Shown piece by piece: positions 30,855 to 42,500 of a stretch of DNA of 64,000 nucleotides. This DNA comes from Saprospiraceae bacterium (GTDB taxonomy: Bacteria > Bacteroidota > Bacteroidia > Chitinophagales > Saprospiraceae): assembly GCA_016710115.1 (NCBI GenBank), contig JADJLN010000009.1, positions 124,001-188,000 of the forward strand, given 5' to 3'. The notes beneath the pieces were generated by a model. The model was not told the origin of the DNA, searched no databases, and saw nothing but the letters and a program-made list of their open reading frames with translations. The translations under genes and the position numbers were made by a program. Positions within the stretch are counted from its first letter, which is position 1. Every line of letters begins with the position of its first letter.

Positions 30855-32434
30855 TCAGAATTCACTGGTAAAATGAAACTGGACATCCGGATGATTTTCC
30901 TGTGCCATCTTCAGCATCCAGGGTGATTCGGCGAGGAAAACGAGTTGACCATCTGTATCCCGGGCGAGGTCGCGACCGCGTCTGTTCTCAAAGTCGGCAA
31001 GAGCCTTTTTGTCGCTACATGTCACCCAGCAGGCCTTGTAAAAGTTGGTCGGCTCGTAGGATACCCTGGCGGTGTATTCATGCTCGAGACGATACTGGAT
31101 CACATCCAGCTGCAGGTTGCCAACTACCCCGATAATCTTCCGGCCATCCATCTCACGGGTGAAGAGTTGGGCTACACCTTCGTCCATCAACTGGTCCAGG
31201 CCCTTGACAAATTGCTTGGATTTCAATGGATCATCATTGTTGACATAACGAAAGATCTCCGGACTGAAACTGGGCATGCCCTTGAAATGCAAGACTTCAC
31301 CAGCCGTAAGGACATCGCCGATCTTGAAATTGCCACTGTCATACAAGCCGATCACATCGCCGGGGAATGCTTCATCGACGATCTCCTTTTTGGAGGCCAT
31401 GAAGGAAGTGGGGTTGGAAAAGCGCAACGGTCGGGCCTGCCGCACATGAAAATAGGGCGTATTCCGTTCAAACTTTCCCGAACAGATGCGCAGGAAGGCG
31501 ATCCGGTCCCGGTGCCGGGGTCAATGTTTGCGTGAATCTTGAACACGAAGCCACTGAAGACTTCCTCATTCGGCCTGACCAGTCGTTCCTCGGTGATCCG
31601 GGGCAGTGGAGGTGGTGCGATCTCGACAAAACAATCGAGCAGTTCGCGGACACCAAAATTGTTGACCGCAGAACCAAAAAACACCGGGCTCACCTTCCCA
31701 TTCAGATAGTCTTCGCGATCAAATGCGGGATATACGGTTTCCAGGATCTCGGTGTCATGTCGAAGTTCCGCTGCCAATGCTTCACCTACATGTTTGTCCA
31801 GGGCGGGGTCATCCAGACTGCTGATCTCCACCACATCATCTGTCTGCTTGCTGTGTGGCCGGAAGAGCACCAGGTTCTTCTTGTACATACTGTACACCCC
31901 CTTGAATCGCTGTCCCATACCGGCCGGCCAGGAAAGTGGTGTAACCTTCAGCTTGAGCTTGGCCTCGATCTCGTCGAGGAGGTCAAAACCGTCCAGCCCT
32001 TCCCGGTCCAGCTTGTTGATAAATACGATGATGGGCGTCTGGCGCATCCGGCACACTTCCACCAGGCGCTCTGTTTGCTCCTCCACACCTTTTGCTACGT
32101 CAATGACAACGATCACGCTGTCCACTGCCGTCAGGGTTCGATAGGTGTCTTCGGCAAAATCCTTGTGACCCGGTGTATCCAGGATATTGATCTTGAGATC
32201 GCGATATTCAAATGCCATGACCGAGGTGGCCACCGAAATACCCCGTTGTTTTTCGATCTCCATAAAGTCGGAGGTCGTCGTTTTTTTGATCTTGTTCGAC
32301 TTGACCGCACCCGCTTCCTGGATGGCCCCGCCAAAAAGAAGCAGCTTTTCTGTCAGTGTCGTCTTCCCCGCATCCGGGTGGGAGACGATCGCAAATGTGC
32401 GCCGAATGGCGATTTCTTTGTCCAGTTGTTCCAT
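30855..32434 (-). CDS. prfC: peptide chain release factor 3 (one frameshift)
   Basis: Translational GTPase that recycles RF1/RF2 from the ribosome after termination. About 527 residues when joined, as expected. G1 is SHPDAGKTTLTEKLLLFGGAI and is followed by the RF3-specific AVKSNKIKKTTTSDFMEIEKQRGISVATSV. G3 is DTPGHKDFAEDTYRT and G4 is FINKLDREG. C-terminal domains carry RFSNPTSFMASKKEIVDEAFPGDVIGLYD and FKGMPSFSPEIFRYV. The frame shifts at about 31518, where a four-C run (minus strand) needs one more C: corrected NIDPRHRDRIAFLRICSGKFERN. Because RF3 homologues are not normally split, this is strong evidence that the break is a sequence error. Confidence 0.93.
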
Positions 32435-32747
32435 ACGGGCGCAAAGGTACAGACCTTCAGAATTGTTTCAGGTAAGAAGCTGCCATGGGCCTGCTTCATA
32501 TTCCCGGTAAGCAAGGACATCCAATCGGAGTTTGCCAAGACGAATTCCCAGATTCTGGAAGATCTGGGGCCTCTTAAAAAAGCAGCACATCCTGACTTAT
32601 AGTTTGACTATATTCGTCATCCACATGATGATGTTCCGACAGGATGCCTGGTTGCAACATGAAATTTCATCACTTTTCATATACACTCCATGTATGATGG
32701 ATTGCAATATCGATAATCAACCTCTTTACCACTTCAACTAAACCAAC
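32435..32747. other. divergent intergenic region prfC / TonB receptor
   Basis: About 310 bases; open frames here are antisense extensions or short. It should hold both divergent promoters. No riboswitch-like structure was recognised. Confidence 0.4.
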
Positions 32748-35408
32748 ATGAAGACACTTGTACCACTACTGCTATTTGTTTTCTCATGGACAAACATGAT
32801 CGCCCAATTTACAGTGACAGGTAAGGTCTCTGAGGCTTCGAATCAGCCCCTGGTCGGGGTCAATATTGCTGAAGAGGGCACCACCCGAGGGACGATCTCT
32901 GCCCTGGATGGTACCTTCTCGCTGAGCGTTTCAAGTCCGGATGCAACACTGATCCTCAGCTATATCGGGTACCAGGAATTGCGGGAAGCGGTGAACGGCC
33001 GTTCGACGATCAACCTGACCATGAGCGAAGGTGTCACACTCGGCGAGATCAAAGTGGTCGGTTCGCGGAGTCTCAATCGCTCTTCGACCAATTCAGCCGT
33101 CCCGATCGACGTGATCGATCTGACCGAATTACAAAGTCGCTCCGGTCAGGTGGAAATCAATCAGATTCTGCAGTATGCAGCGCCTTCATTCAATGCATCC
33201 AAGCAATCCGGATCAGATGGTGCCGATCATATTGACCCGGCTACATTGCGTGGACTCGGACCAGACCAGACACTCGTGCTGATCAATGGCAAACGAAGAC
33301 ACCAGTCCTCTTTGATTAACGTCTTTGGTACACGGGGACGTGGCAACACAGGCACTGACCTGAATGCCATCCCTGTTTCTGCCATCAAACGTATTGAGGT
33401 ACTTCGAGATGGTGCTTCTGCTCAATACGGATCCGATGCCATTGCCGGAGTGATCAATATCGTTTTGCAGGATCATGTCGGAGAGTTGTCGGGCAATGTG
33501 AGCTATGGAATGTACAATACCAATGCAAACGGTGATTTTGCAGACGGCACTCCGAATGCGGCCGGAGAGAACAGACTCTATGATCAGGATCGGGCCCTGG
33601 ATGGCAATACCCTTCGTGTAGCAGCCAACTATGGATTACCCATTGGATCAGCCGGTGGTTTTGCCAATATTTCGACAGAAGTGATCAATAAGGACCGTAC
33701 CCTTCGGCCCGGTGCGGATTTTCGCAGAGGATACGGGGAAGCCGCTCTTGATGGATTCAACTTCATGATCAACTCCGCGATCCCGATTGGCAAACAAACA
33801 GAATTCTATGCATTCGGCGGTCGCAATTTTCGCAATACCGATGCCTACGCATTCACCCGGAATAATCCCACGGCACGAAATATACTGAGTATCTATCCCG
33901 ACGGGTTTACGCCACGGATCACCTCCAACATCACAGACGTTTCTGCATCAACCGGAGTCCGTCACAATCTGAACAACGGCTGGAATGTGGATTTCAACAA
34001 TACATTCGGCCGGAATGACTTTCATTATTTTATTAAAAACACCTTGAACGCATCGCTGGAAGATGCCTCACCAACCGATTTTGATGCCGGCGGCCATTCC
34101 CTGTCCCAGAATACGACGGGCCTGGATTTCAGCAAGTATTTCGGCAACATTCTGGCAGGCGCCAACTCGGCCTTCGGGGCAGAATACCGAACAGAAAACT
34201 TCATCATTTTTCCGGTGAAGAAGGCTCCTACGCCACCTATGATGTGGACGGCCAGGCCATCATCAGCCCCGACCAGACCATCCCGGTGGATACCGTAACC
34301 GGGGAGGAACGACCTGGTGGATCACAGGGATTCCCCGGTTACAGTCCGGCGAATGAAGTGGACCGGAACCGATCCAACCTGGCCTTTTATGTGGATGGTG
34401 AACTGGACATCACCAAATGGCTTCTGTTGAATGGGGCACTGCGTTATGAAGATTACAGTGACTTTGGTGAAACCTTTAATTACAAATTGGCAACACGCCT
34501 CAAACTGATTGACAATCTGTCCCTTCGGGCGTCTGTTTCTTCCGGGTTCAGAGCCCCTTCGCTGGCTCAGATCTATTACAACCTCCGGTTTACGAATTTT
34601 GTAGGTGGCACAGCTGAGGAAGTCCTGCTTGCCCCCAATAACAGCCCGGTCACACGTGGCTTCGGGATCTCCCCCTTAAAGGAAGAAACGGCGTTTAATG
34701 GTTCAGTCGGACTGACCTTGGTCCAGTGGTTCATTCAGTGCAACGGTGGATGGCTATCTGATCGATATCAAGGATCGGATTGTCCTGACGGATTATTTTG
34801 ATGCCACTCAACTCGGACTGAATGTTGTCTCCGCCCAGTTCTTTGCAAACGGCATTGACACCCGGACAACAGGCCTTGACGTTGTGCTCAACTGGAGCCA
34901 TGCATTTTCTGCAAACCGGCTGACAGTCGGTCTCATCGGAAATGTGAACAAGATGAACATTGAGGATATCAACAGTGGCAGCCTGGACCCAACGATCTTT
35001 TCGGTCCGGGAACAATACTTCCTCAAAGCATCAGCTCCGGAATATAAAATGGGGCTGAATCTCGGTTTTCAGGCGCCCAAATGGCAGGTTAATGCCAGCC
35101 TGACCCAGTACAGTGAAGTCACCATCCTCGGTTGGGAAGCATATGAATCGGATGATGATTTTGGTGGATTCCCTGGAGCGGCTGTTGAAGCGGCCAAAGA
35201 CACCTACGATCCCGCCATGGTTGTTGACCTGAGTGCTGGCGTTCAAATGACACCGAAACTGAAACTGACGGTGGGTGTCAACAACCTGCTCAATGCCTAC
35301 CCTACCGTGCAGGATGCAGATTGGACAGATGGCGGAGGTTACTGGGATTCCGTCCAGATGGGCACAGCAGGAGCGTATTATTTCGGCAGGTTGGGGTTCA
35401 CCTTCTAG
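32748..35408 (+). CDS. TonB-dependent outer-membrane receptor (two frameshifts)
   Basis: Outer-membrane beta-barrel transporter, about 887 residues. It has a signal peptide (KTLVPLLLFVFSWTNMIAQF), then a carboxypeptidase-D-regulatory-like domain at about 25-100 (TVTGKVSEASNQPLVGVNI ... YIGYQELREAV). The plug domain at about 110-245 contains LQYAAPSFNASKQSG, LRGLGPDQTLVLINGKRRH and RIEVLRDGASAQYGSDAIAGVINIVL. The barrel ends GAYYFGRLGFTF, with the terminal aromatic residue needed for assembly. The frame breaks at about 34211, where a five-T run needs one more base (corrected IIFSGEEGSYATYDVDG), and at about 34720, where one T is extra (corrected GLTWSSGSFSATVDGYLIDI). The plug type resembles receptors for siderophore or vitamin-like compounds; the substrate is not deducible. 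A terminator follows. Confidence 0.88.
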
Positions 35409-35510
35409 GCAGATGGATAACCGCCTCAAATGTCAGAAATATAACTTCCTGAAGGATTCCACAAGGCCCTTGAGCAGGGTCGAATGAGAAGAAATTCAAT
35501 CTTATTTCAG

Positions 35511-35543
35511 AGCGGAGACCTGGCAACAGGTTTCCGCTTTTTT
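35511..35543 (+). terminator. intrinsic terminator
   Basis: Stem AGCGGAGACCTG / CAGGTTTCCGCT with one G-T pair and a GCAA loop, followed by a T-run to 35543. It ends the TonB receptor transcript. Confidence 0.85.
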
Positions 35544-35554
35544 GTCTGCCCAGT

Positions 35555-36945
35555 TCATTCCGGTAAGATAAACGAGCCTTCCTGTCGACTGAATGTGAGG
35601 ATGAACTCAGATCCCGGGTCCGCAAATTGATAATCCAGTTGGATCTGATGCATATTCAGAATTCCTTCGACCAGTGCCAGTCCCACCCCCGACCCGCGAA
35701 TATGCGCCGTCTTTTCACTGCGATAGAACGGTTCAAAAACCCGTGAACGTTCGGATTCCGCTATGCCGGGACCTTGATCACTGATCCGGATCTCGGGCTG
35801 GCCATCCGGAAGAAAACCGAGACACACTTTGACTTGATGGTCGGGACTGAATTTGCACCCGTTGTCCATCAGATTGAGCAGAGCCGTCTTGATCAGCAAT
35901 TCATTTCCCAGGACAATCATCATTTCTTCCGACTCGGGCAAACTGGTGATCTCGAAAAGGACCTGAAAGTGGGGGTTGGCCTTCACCAGTGATGTCCGCG
36001 CATTCCAGATCAGTTCATCAATACGAAATGGATGAAAGAGGATTACCGACTGCTCCGATTCCTGCCGGGCAAGGATCATCAATTTATCCGCTACATCATT
36101 GAGTTCGCGAACATCTGCCAGAACCTCTTTCAACACGCGGGTTCGCTCTTCTTCCGGGCAATCCCGATCAGTGACCTGCTGAATATCACTCATGATCCCC
36201 TGCAGGGGATTCCGCATTTCGTGGGCCATATTCGCCAGGAACAGTTTCTGAACACGAAAGGCCTCCTGGATCCGATCCAGCAAACTGTTGAAGGTATTGA
36301 CCAGTCCGTCCAGTTCTTTTCGCTGACTATCTACTGCCAGTCGGCGGCCGAGATCCGACGGTGCCAGATCCTTCACCTGGTCTGACAACACGCCTACCGA
36401 ACCCAGCGTTCGCTGAGCGAAATACCAGCCTCCAGCCAGGATCATGGCCACCAGGCATACAAAGACAACGATGAGGAGGATAAACAGGTAGGACAGATTC
36501 CCCTGGTCGGGAATGGCCTCGGCAATGATGATATACTGACTGCCCAGTTCGTTGGAAAACAGCACGCCAAGCGCCTCATAATGTTCATGTGAAAACCGAT
36601 GTTCGCCATACAGGCGGATCATATTCAGCAAGTCGGCATCCAGTCCCGCGGGACTGGGATTCAGCGCGAACACCCGATTCCCTGCAAGTCATAGACCGTT
36701 ACGTTCTCCGTAAGCATAGGATAGGCTCAGGGGTTACCGTCTTCGATAAAGGATGGTGGCCCGGAAGGAAACTGTTTGCGGGCGATCATGCCGGCAGCCA
36801 TATTGACTCTGGCACGAAGCTCCTGCTCGAACGTCCGCGCCATATCCTGACGGAAGAGGAGAAAGATCGTCAGAAAGGCAATACCCAGTATCCCCACTAC
36901 AATGAGCAGGAAGCGCAGCATACTCTTTTTCTGGGAATATCCCAT
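35555..36945 (-). CDS. sensor histidine kinase of OmpR-type two-component system (frameshift and in-frame stop)
   Basis: Inner-membrane sensor kinase of about 463 residues when joined. TM1 is in KKSMLRFLLIVVGILGIAFLTIFLLF, followed by a periplasmic region of about 120 residues, TM2 (SYLFILLIVVFVCLVAMILAGGWYF) and a HAMP-like linker. HisKA has the phospho-acceptor His in LANMAHEMRNPLQG. HATPase_c has N box NLMDNGCKFSPDH, G1 ISDQGPGI and G2 RGSGVGLALV. A TGA at 36727-36729 interrupts the first segment after DGNP, but the same frame continues AYPMLTENVTVYDLQG. A missing base at about 36680 then shifts to VFALNPSPAG. Both are probably errors. It lies downstream of its response regulator with a 121-bp gap and converges with the TonB receptor. 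Confidence 0.85.
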
Positions 36946-37066
36946 AGTGTTTCAACTCGTTTGACCCATCGGCATGACAATCCGGAAAGCGGCTGTCCAG
37001 AGGTTGCCCGACATGGTTTACGCAAGATGGCCCGACACTGTTTCGTCGGCAAATAACCGGTACGGG

Positions 37067-37771
37067 TCAGACAGCCTCGTCGGGTGGACGCAACACATAA
37101 CCGACCCCGAAAGATGTGTGAATCAGAGGATGGCTAAAGGGTTTGTCGACCTTGTTTCGAAGATAACTCATATAGACTTCGATGACATTGGTCGAGCTGT
37201 CAAAATGAATATCCCACACCTGTTCTGCAATCTCCTTCTTGGAGATGACCCTACCGACATGACGGACCAGATACAGGAGAAGTTCAAACTCCTTCTGGGT
37301 CAGTTGAATGGGTTGTTCATTTCGTCTGACGGTTCTTGCCTGTGGATCAACTTCCAGATCCCCGATCCGGAGAACCGCGTGACGGCTGTGAACACCCTGG
37401 CTTCGGCGTACTAATGCATGGACTCGGGCAACCAGTTCGCCCATGTCAAACGGTTTGGTCAGGTAATCATCCGCTCCTGCCTCCAGACCAGCGATTTTCT
37501 GATCCACCTCTCCCATGCCAGTCAGTAAAAGAATCGGTCCCGCGTATTGTTGCTTCCGCAGCCGGGTTACCATCTCCACTCCGGTCATCCGGGGCATCAT
37601 CACATCAGAAATAACAAGATCATAATGCTCTGCTACAGCGCGTTCAAATCCCTCCTGACCATTCTTTGCCCAATCAACCTGCATACCCTGGGCCTCCAGT
37701 CCGCGGACGACTGAATCCATGATTCTGACCTGGTCTTCGACGAGTAGGATTTTCAAGGTAATAGGAATCAA
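37067..37771 (-). CDS. OmpR/PhoB-family response regulator
   Basis: 234-residue DNA-binding response regulator. The receiver domain spans 1-125: acidic pocket LLVEDQ, phospho-acceptor Asp 56 in DLVISDVMMPRMTG, and Lys near 105 in DDYLTKPFDMGELVARV. The C-terminal winged helix at about 135-230 contains LTQKEFELLLYLVRHVGRVISKKEIAEQVW, STNVIEVYMSYLRNKVD and FGVGYVL. It is the first gene of the regulator-kinase pair. An exact tandem 11-mer about 160 bases upstream (37929-37950) has the spacing this family recognises and may be its own site and/or control the divergent haloperoxidase-like gene. The frame is intact. Confidence 0.93.
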   Translation of the reverse strand: MIPITLKILLVEDQVRIMDSVVRGLEAQGMQVDWAKNGQEGFERAVAEHYDLVISDVMMPRMTGVEMVTRLRKQQYAGPILLLTGMGEVDQKIAGLEAGADDYLTKPFDMGELVARVHALVRRSQGVHSRHAVLRIGDLEVDPQARTVRRNEQPIQLTQKEFELLLYLVRHVGRVISKKEIAEQVWDIHFDSSTNVIEVYMSYLRNKVDKPFSHPLIHTSFGVGYVLRPPDEAV

Positions 37772-37928
37772 CTATCAAAGATAGGGGGAAGAATCCGCAG
37801 TAGAAGTTGGCCCGATAAGACACTGCCTGCATTCTGCTTCCCTGAGCGAAAAACTGACAAAAAAGGACAAAGAGGAAAATCGTTATCACTCTGATAGACA
37901 AGAATTAACAGATAAAATCACACCCCTC

Positions 37929-37950
37929 AATTCTAAGGAAATTCTAAGGA
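37929..37950. promoter_or_regulatory. exact tandem 11-mer, candidate response-regulator site
   Basis: AATTCTAAGGA occurs twice head to tail (37929-37939, 37940-37950). Eleven-base direct repeats are the usual binding pattern of OmpR/PhoB-type regulators. It lies between the divergent response-regulator gene and the PAP2 lipoprotein gene. Confidence 0.5.
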
Positions 37951-38030
37951 ATGGGTCTGTTAACCGGAATTGACCAGGGATACATTTGCAAGCGGATTTC
38001 TGTTGAATTCACTTTCAAACGAAAAAATAT

Positions 38031-39419
38031 ATGACCACCAACACTATGCTCAAAAGTCCCATCTTCCTCCTCCTGATTCTGTCCATCCTTTTAATTCAAA
38101 CCGCTTGTCAGAAAGATCCGGATTTGTCAGACTCCAAAAGAGTGTCCACCTATCAGGCAGATGTTGTACTGGAATGGAGTGATCTGTTCTTAAAAGTAGA
38201 ACGTTATGCAGGAGGATATCGGCCCGGTCCTGCGCCAAGAGCAATGGCATATATCGGTTTGGCTGTATATGAGGCTGCTCTTCCAGGAATGCCTGCATAC
38301 CGATCACTCGAATCGGAGTTCCAGGGTTTGAGTCTTCCAGATATCGATCAACAGAACACCTATCATTGGCCAAGTGTCATTCATGGAGTGTATGCTACCC
38401 TGATGCCTCGATTCTTTGCCGATGTACCTGTTCAGACCCAGGCGGAAATAGCGTTACTGACCAGTCAATTGAACGAGAAATATCAGAATGAAACCGGTAT
38501 TGAATCGTTCAACCTGTCATTTGCTCATGGTACAGCGATCGCAGATCAGATCTGGGCATGGTCAGCAACTGATCCATACGGTCATGATGCTTATAAGAAC
38601 CCATTTGGCAATTATGATTGGCAGGCAGAATATCAGGGCCCTGGTGATTGGGTTCCTACACTCCCAGGCCCTGGAAAACCAATGTTTCCGTTCTGGGGAC
38701 AAGTTCGAACCTTCGCACTGGATGAAACTGAAAAGCTATGCCTTCCTCCCCTGCCGTACAGTGATTCTCCATTTTCTGCATTTTATTCTCAGGGATTGGA
38801 GGTATATGCCCAAAACACATCCGTCAGCCCGTTTATTCGTGAGTGGATCGGAGAGTTCTGGAGCGATGATCTGATCAATCTGACATTCAGCCCGGGGCCA
38901 CGCTGGCTGGCTATCGCCCATCAGGTAATGGATGAAGAACAAAGCGATCTGGAGACCGCAGTGGTTACGATTGCCAAACTTGGATTGGCGCTGAATGACG
39001 CCAGTGTTGCATGCTGGCATTCAAAATATGTCTATAATGTTGAACGCCCCGAGTCCTATATTCAGCGTATCATTGATCCTGCCTGGGACAGCAATTTGTC
39101 AAATCCCCTGACCGGTGAAACAGGCATTACGCCATCTTTCCCGGCTTACCCTTCCGGTCACTCTACCATGGGAGCTGCTGCAGCCGAAATACTGGGCGAT
39201 CAATTCGGGTATTCCTATTCGATGGTTGACAAATGCCATGAAAACCGAACTGAATTCATTGGTACTCCCCGGAATTTTGACAGTTTTTATGATATGGCAT
39301 TAGAAAATGGCTGGTCCAGAGTTCTACTGGGAGTACATTTCCGGATGGATTGCGATGAAGGTGTTCGGTTTGGGACAGCTATCGGTAGACGTGTCAACCA
39401 ACTGCCCTGGAAGCTGTAA
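38031..39419 (+). CDS. vanadium-dependent haloperoxidase / PAP2-family lipoprotein
   Basis: 462 residues, or about 457 if it starts at ATG 38046. Lipoprotein signal LLILSILLIQTAC, so it should be anchored in the outer or inner membrane facing the periplasm or surface. The full vanadate/phosphate-binding signature of the superfamily is present: K-x6-RP as KYVYNVERP (near 332), PSGH as AYPSGHST (near 375), and SR-x5-H-x3-D as SRVLLGVHFRMD (near 429). The family covers vanadium haloperoxidases and acid phosphatases. The length and long helical N-terminal half match the bacterial vanadium haloperoxidase-related group, but halide use cannot be read from sequence. The frame is intact. It is divergent from the two-component pair, which may regulate it. 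Confidence 0.88.
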   Translation: MTTNTMLKSPIFLLLILSILLIQTACQKDPDLSDSKRVSTYQADVVLEWSDLFLKVERYAGGYRPGPAPRAMAYIGLAVYEAALPGMPAYRSLESEFQGLSLPDIDQQNTYHWPSVIHGVYATLMPRFFADVPVQTQAEIALLTSQLNEKYQNETGIESFNLSFAHGTAIADQIWAWSATDPYGHDAYKNPFGNYDWQAEYQGPGDWVPTLPGPGKPMFPFWGQVRTFALDETEKLCLPPLPYSDSPFSAFYSQGLEVYAQNTSVSPFIREWIGEFWSDDLINLTFSPGPRWLAIAHQVMDEEQSDLETAVVTIAKLGLALNDASVACWHSKYVYNVERPESYIQRIIDPAWDSNLSNPLTGETGITPSFPAYPSGHSTMGAAAAEILGDQFGYSYSMVDKCHENRTEFIGTPRNFDSFYDMALENGWSRVLLGVHFRMDCDEGVRFGTAIGRRVNQLPWKL

Positions 39420-39465
39420 CTTGATCTCCGGAAAGGCTTTGGCGTATCAGAAAGGCCGAAAACAG

Positions 39466-39499
39466 AACGGGCCTCAGGATTGAATTCCTGAGGCCCGTT
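39466..39499. terminator. bidirectional hairpin terminator
   Basis: Perfect 14-bp stem AACGGGCCTCAGGA / TCCTGAGGCCCGTT with loop TTGAAT, between two converging genes. The plus side continues TCATT, and the minus side continues CTGTTTTC. Confidence 0.8.
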
Positions 39500-39521
39500 T
39501 CATTGTCGGGGCAAGTCCGCC

Positions 39522-42500
39522 TTATCGCATCAGCGTCACATCCCCTTTGTAGAGAATGGTCACGCCATCATCAAAAAGAATTTTGGCATAGTAGACAAAG
39601 ACCTCCGGATTGGCCGGTTCACCGCGAATCATTCCATCCCATCCCTGGGCAGGGTCATTCGGTTGAAAGCTTTCATTTGACCAGACACGCTCGCCCCATC
39701 GGTTGAAGACCTCCATTTTTTCAATCTCGGTGATGCCATCACCAGTCTGGATGTAGAAGCGCGTGTTCTGTTCTCCACCGGGGTGGAACGCCGTCGGAAT
39801 AAAGATCGGCCTCCGCTTTTCAACGAGAACCAGGATCTGGTCTACTGCACGACAACCAGCGGAATCCACAACCGTCACGGAATACAGTGTCTGATTGAAT
39901 GGCTTTGATCAGGATCTCATTATTATTAAAGGTCGTATCAATACCCGTCGGTGTCCAGGTGATGGATTGCAGCAAAGCATTCGGTGGAGAGATCAGGGCA
40001 TACAGGAAGGTATCACGGCCCCACTGCAGGATAAAATCTTCTCCCAATTCGACCAGCAGTTGCTCGGGCTCCTCCAGGTCCAGTGGAGGTGCAGAATACA
40101 CACATCCGGCAGCATCCTGCACTGTAATCGTATAACTGCCTTCACCCAGACCAGAGAATTGCGGATTCGGTGTAAACGGTCCACCGTTCAGACTGTAGAG
40201 AAAATCTGGTGTTCCACCTGTCACACCCAGGATGGAGATTGTCCCGTCCTTGAATCCGAAACAGCGTGGATCAGACAATTCCACATCCAGCCCGGTCGGC
40301 AGATTCTGATTGTCCTCCACATCGACCGTTGCTTCAGTGGTACATCCACTGATCACATTCGTGATCACCAGTGAATAGGTTCCTGTTACGGTCACATTCG
40401 GAATCGAGGATGAGGAAGAAAGAAAACCACCTGAAGGATCTGTCCAGGAATAGGAATAGTCGCTACCTGTACTGGAACCGGTCGAAGACAATGTCGTCGA
40501 CTGATTCGTACAGTCGATGATATTGCTCGAACTGGCAACGGCTACAGGGAAGTCTTTCTCTTCAAGAACTGTTGCTGTTGTCGTGTTTGTACATCCATTC
40601 GGCGCGGTCACAACAACAGTATATGTCCCGGCCACCGATACATTTTCAATGGCATTGGTGCCCGTAAATCCGCCAGGACCAGTCCAACTGTAGGTCACGC
40701 CTGGCGTCGTCGACAGAGCGATCACATCCACATCTGGCACCAGACAGGTCAGAGTGCCTCCCGTGGCCGTCACATTCGGCGTCTGATCATCCAGAATCAC
40801 CTCAGCCGTATCCTGAGAAACACAACCGTTCAACTGGTTGGTAATGATCAGGGTGTACACCCCGGGTTGACTGGCCTGGATGGACGGTGTATTTCCTGGA
40901 ACCGTACTGCCGTTAAGCTGCCACTCCAGAGACACACTGTTCGTCGGATTGATCGTCGCCGTGATTGTCCGTGTCGGCATGGTACAATCGATCAGACCTC
41001 CGGATATACTGACCTGGGGTGGTACCTTATCCTCAGATACAGGTATGGATTGTGTGTTCGTGCATCCATTGACCGGATCAGTAACCACAACTGAATACTG
41101 CCCTGGTACCGTCACCATAGGATCTTCGACAGTTTTGTTACCGGCATTGATTCCCGGGCCAGTCCAGTTAAAGATGACCATCGGTGTCGTCGAACCGGCG
41201 TTGATCGTTGCTGTCGGATTGGCACAGGTGATCGTTGTCGAGGATAACAACCCCAGATTAGGTTGTGTAGTATTCTGGGTAACGACTACAGGCACTGTCG
41301 TGACGCACCCGTTGACCGGATTAGTTACGGCTACATGATAGGTCCCCGAAGTCGTCACATTGATCGCCGGAGTATTGCCGCCAACGGATCCATTTGATGG
41401 ATTGGTCCAGGCATAGTTGACTGTGTTAGGCACGGAGACAACTGAAATATCCGCTGACGGATTTGTGCATGTGATCAGATCTCCGGTGGGTGAAACGACC
41501 GGATGTATCGTATCAATTGGAACAGAGATTGCACTTTCCTCAGTACATCCATTACTTGGATCAGTTACTGTTACGGAATAATTACCATTGAGTGAAATGG
41601 TATTCATCGCTGTCGTACTGTTGAATGCCCCGGGACCAGACCACTGGTAAGTCAATCCAGGTGTTGAACTGGTGACGTTGATATTGACATTCTGAACCGC
41701 ACATGTAATCGGACCTGTGGTAGTGGCCACCACATTTTGTGGCTTGTCGGGCGAACTGGTGACTGTGGCAGTCATCGAGAATGTACAACCATTATAAGCT
41801 GTCACAACCAGAGTAAATGTTCCTGTCGCTTTGGTGAATGGTGCCGGACCAGGACTGAGGGGGACACCACCGGCATTGAACCACTGGTATTTAACCCCTG
41901 GCGTAGAGGACGAAGCAGACAACTGGATACTGTCCGTGGCGCAATCAATAATACCACCGGCAACATTGTCAATCACCGGAGGCGCAAGATCTTCTCCTAT
42001 GCCGACTGTTTGCGAATTGGTACACCCATTCGCTGCCGTGATCAATAAGGTGTAAGCGCCAGCAGATGTGACATTGAGCACAGGATTCGATCCGACCGGT
42101 TGATTGTTTCCATCTGTCCAGGCATAAGTCACATTCACACCAGAGCTACCGGTGAGATCGATATCGGGCACCAGACAGGTGATGGTATCATCCGTCTGTG
42201 TGACATTGATATTTGGAATATTGGCATTGAGGATCGCTTCCGCAGTGGTCGACTGGGTACAGCCGTTTGGACCTGTAACGGTCAACGTATAGACCCCTGG
42301 AGTGGAAACATTGATGGAAGGCGTCGTTCCCACAGGTGCCATTGCGGGATCGAACCACTGATAAGTGGCTCCCTGTGTGGTTGAATTTCCGTTGAGAGCG
42401 ATGGTGGTAATGATACAATCCAGTGTGTCACCTTGAGCAGAAACATCCGGAAGTGCAATATCTGAAAAGACGGTAATCGTGGTATCTGCAGTACACCCGT

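Noticed and set aside
31500..32600. Long antisense frame over prfC (31532-32602 plus, 356 codons)
   Set aside because: It is opposite a clearly identified GTPase gene; antisense openness follows from the codon bias of the real gene.
36727..36729. Selenocysteine or other recoding at the kinase TGA
   Set aside because: No SECIS-like structure was noticed, no catalytic role is expected there, and a frame shift lies only 50 bases away.
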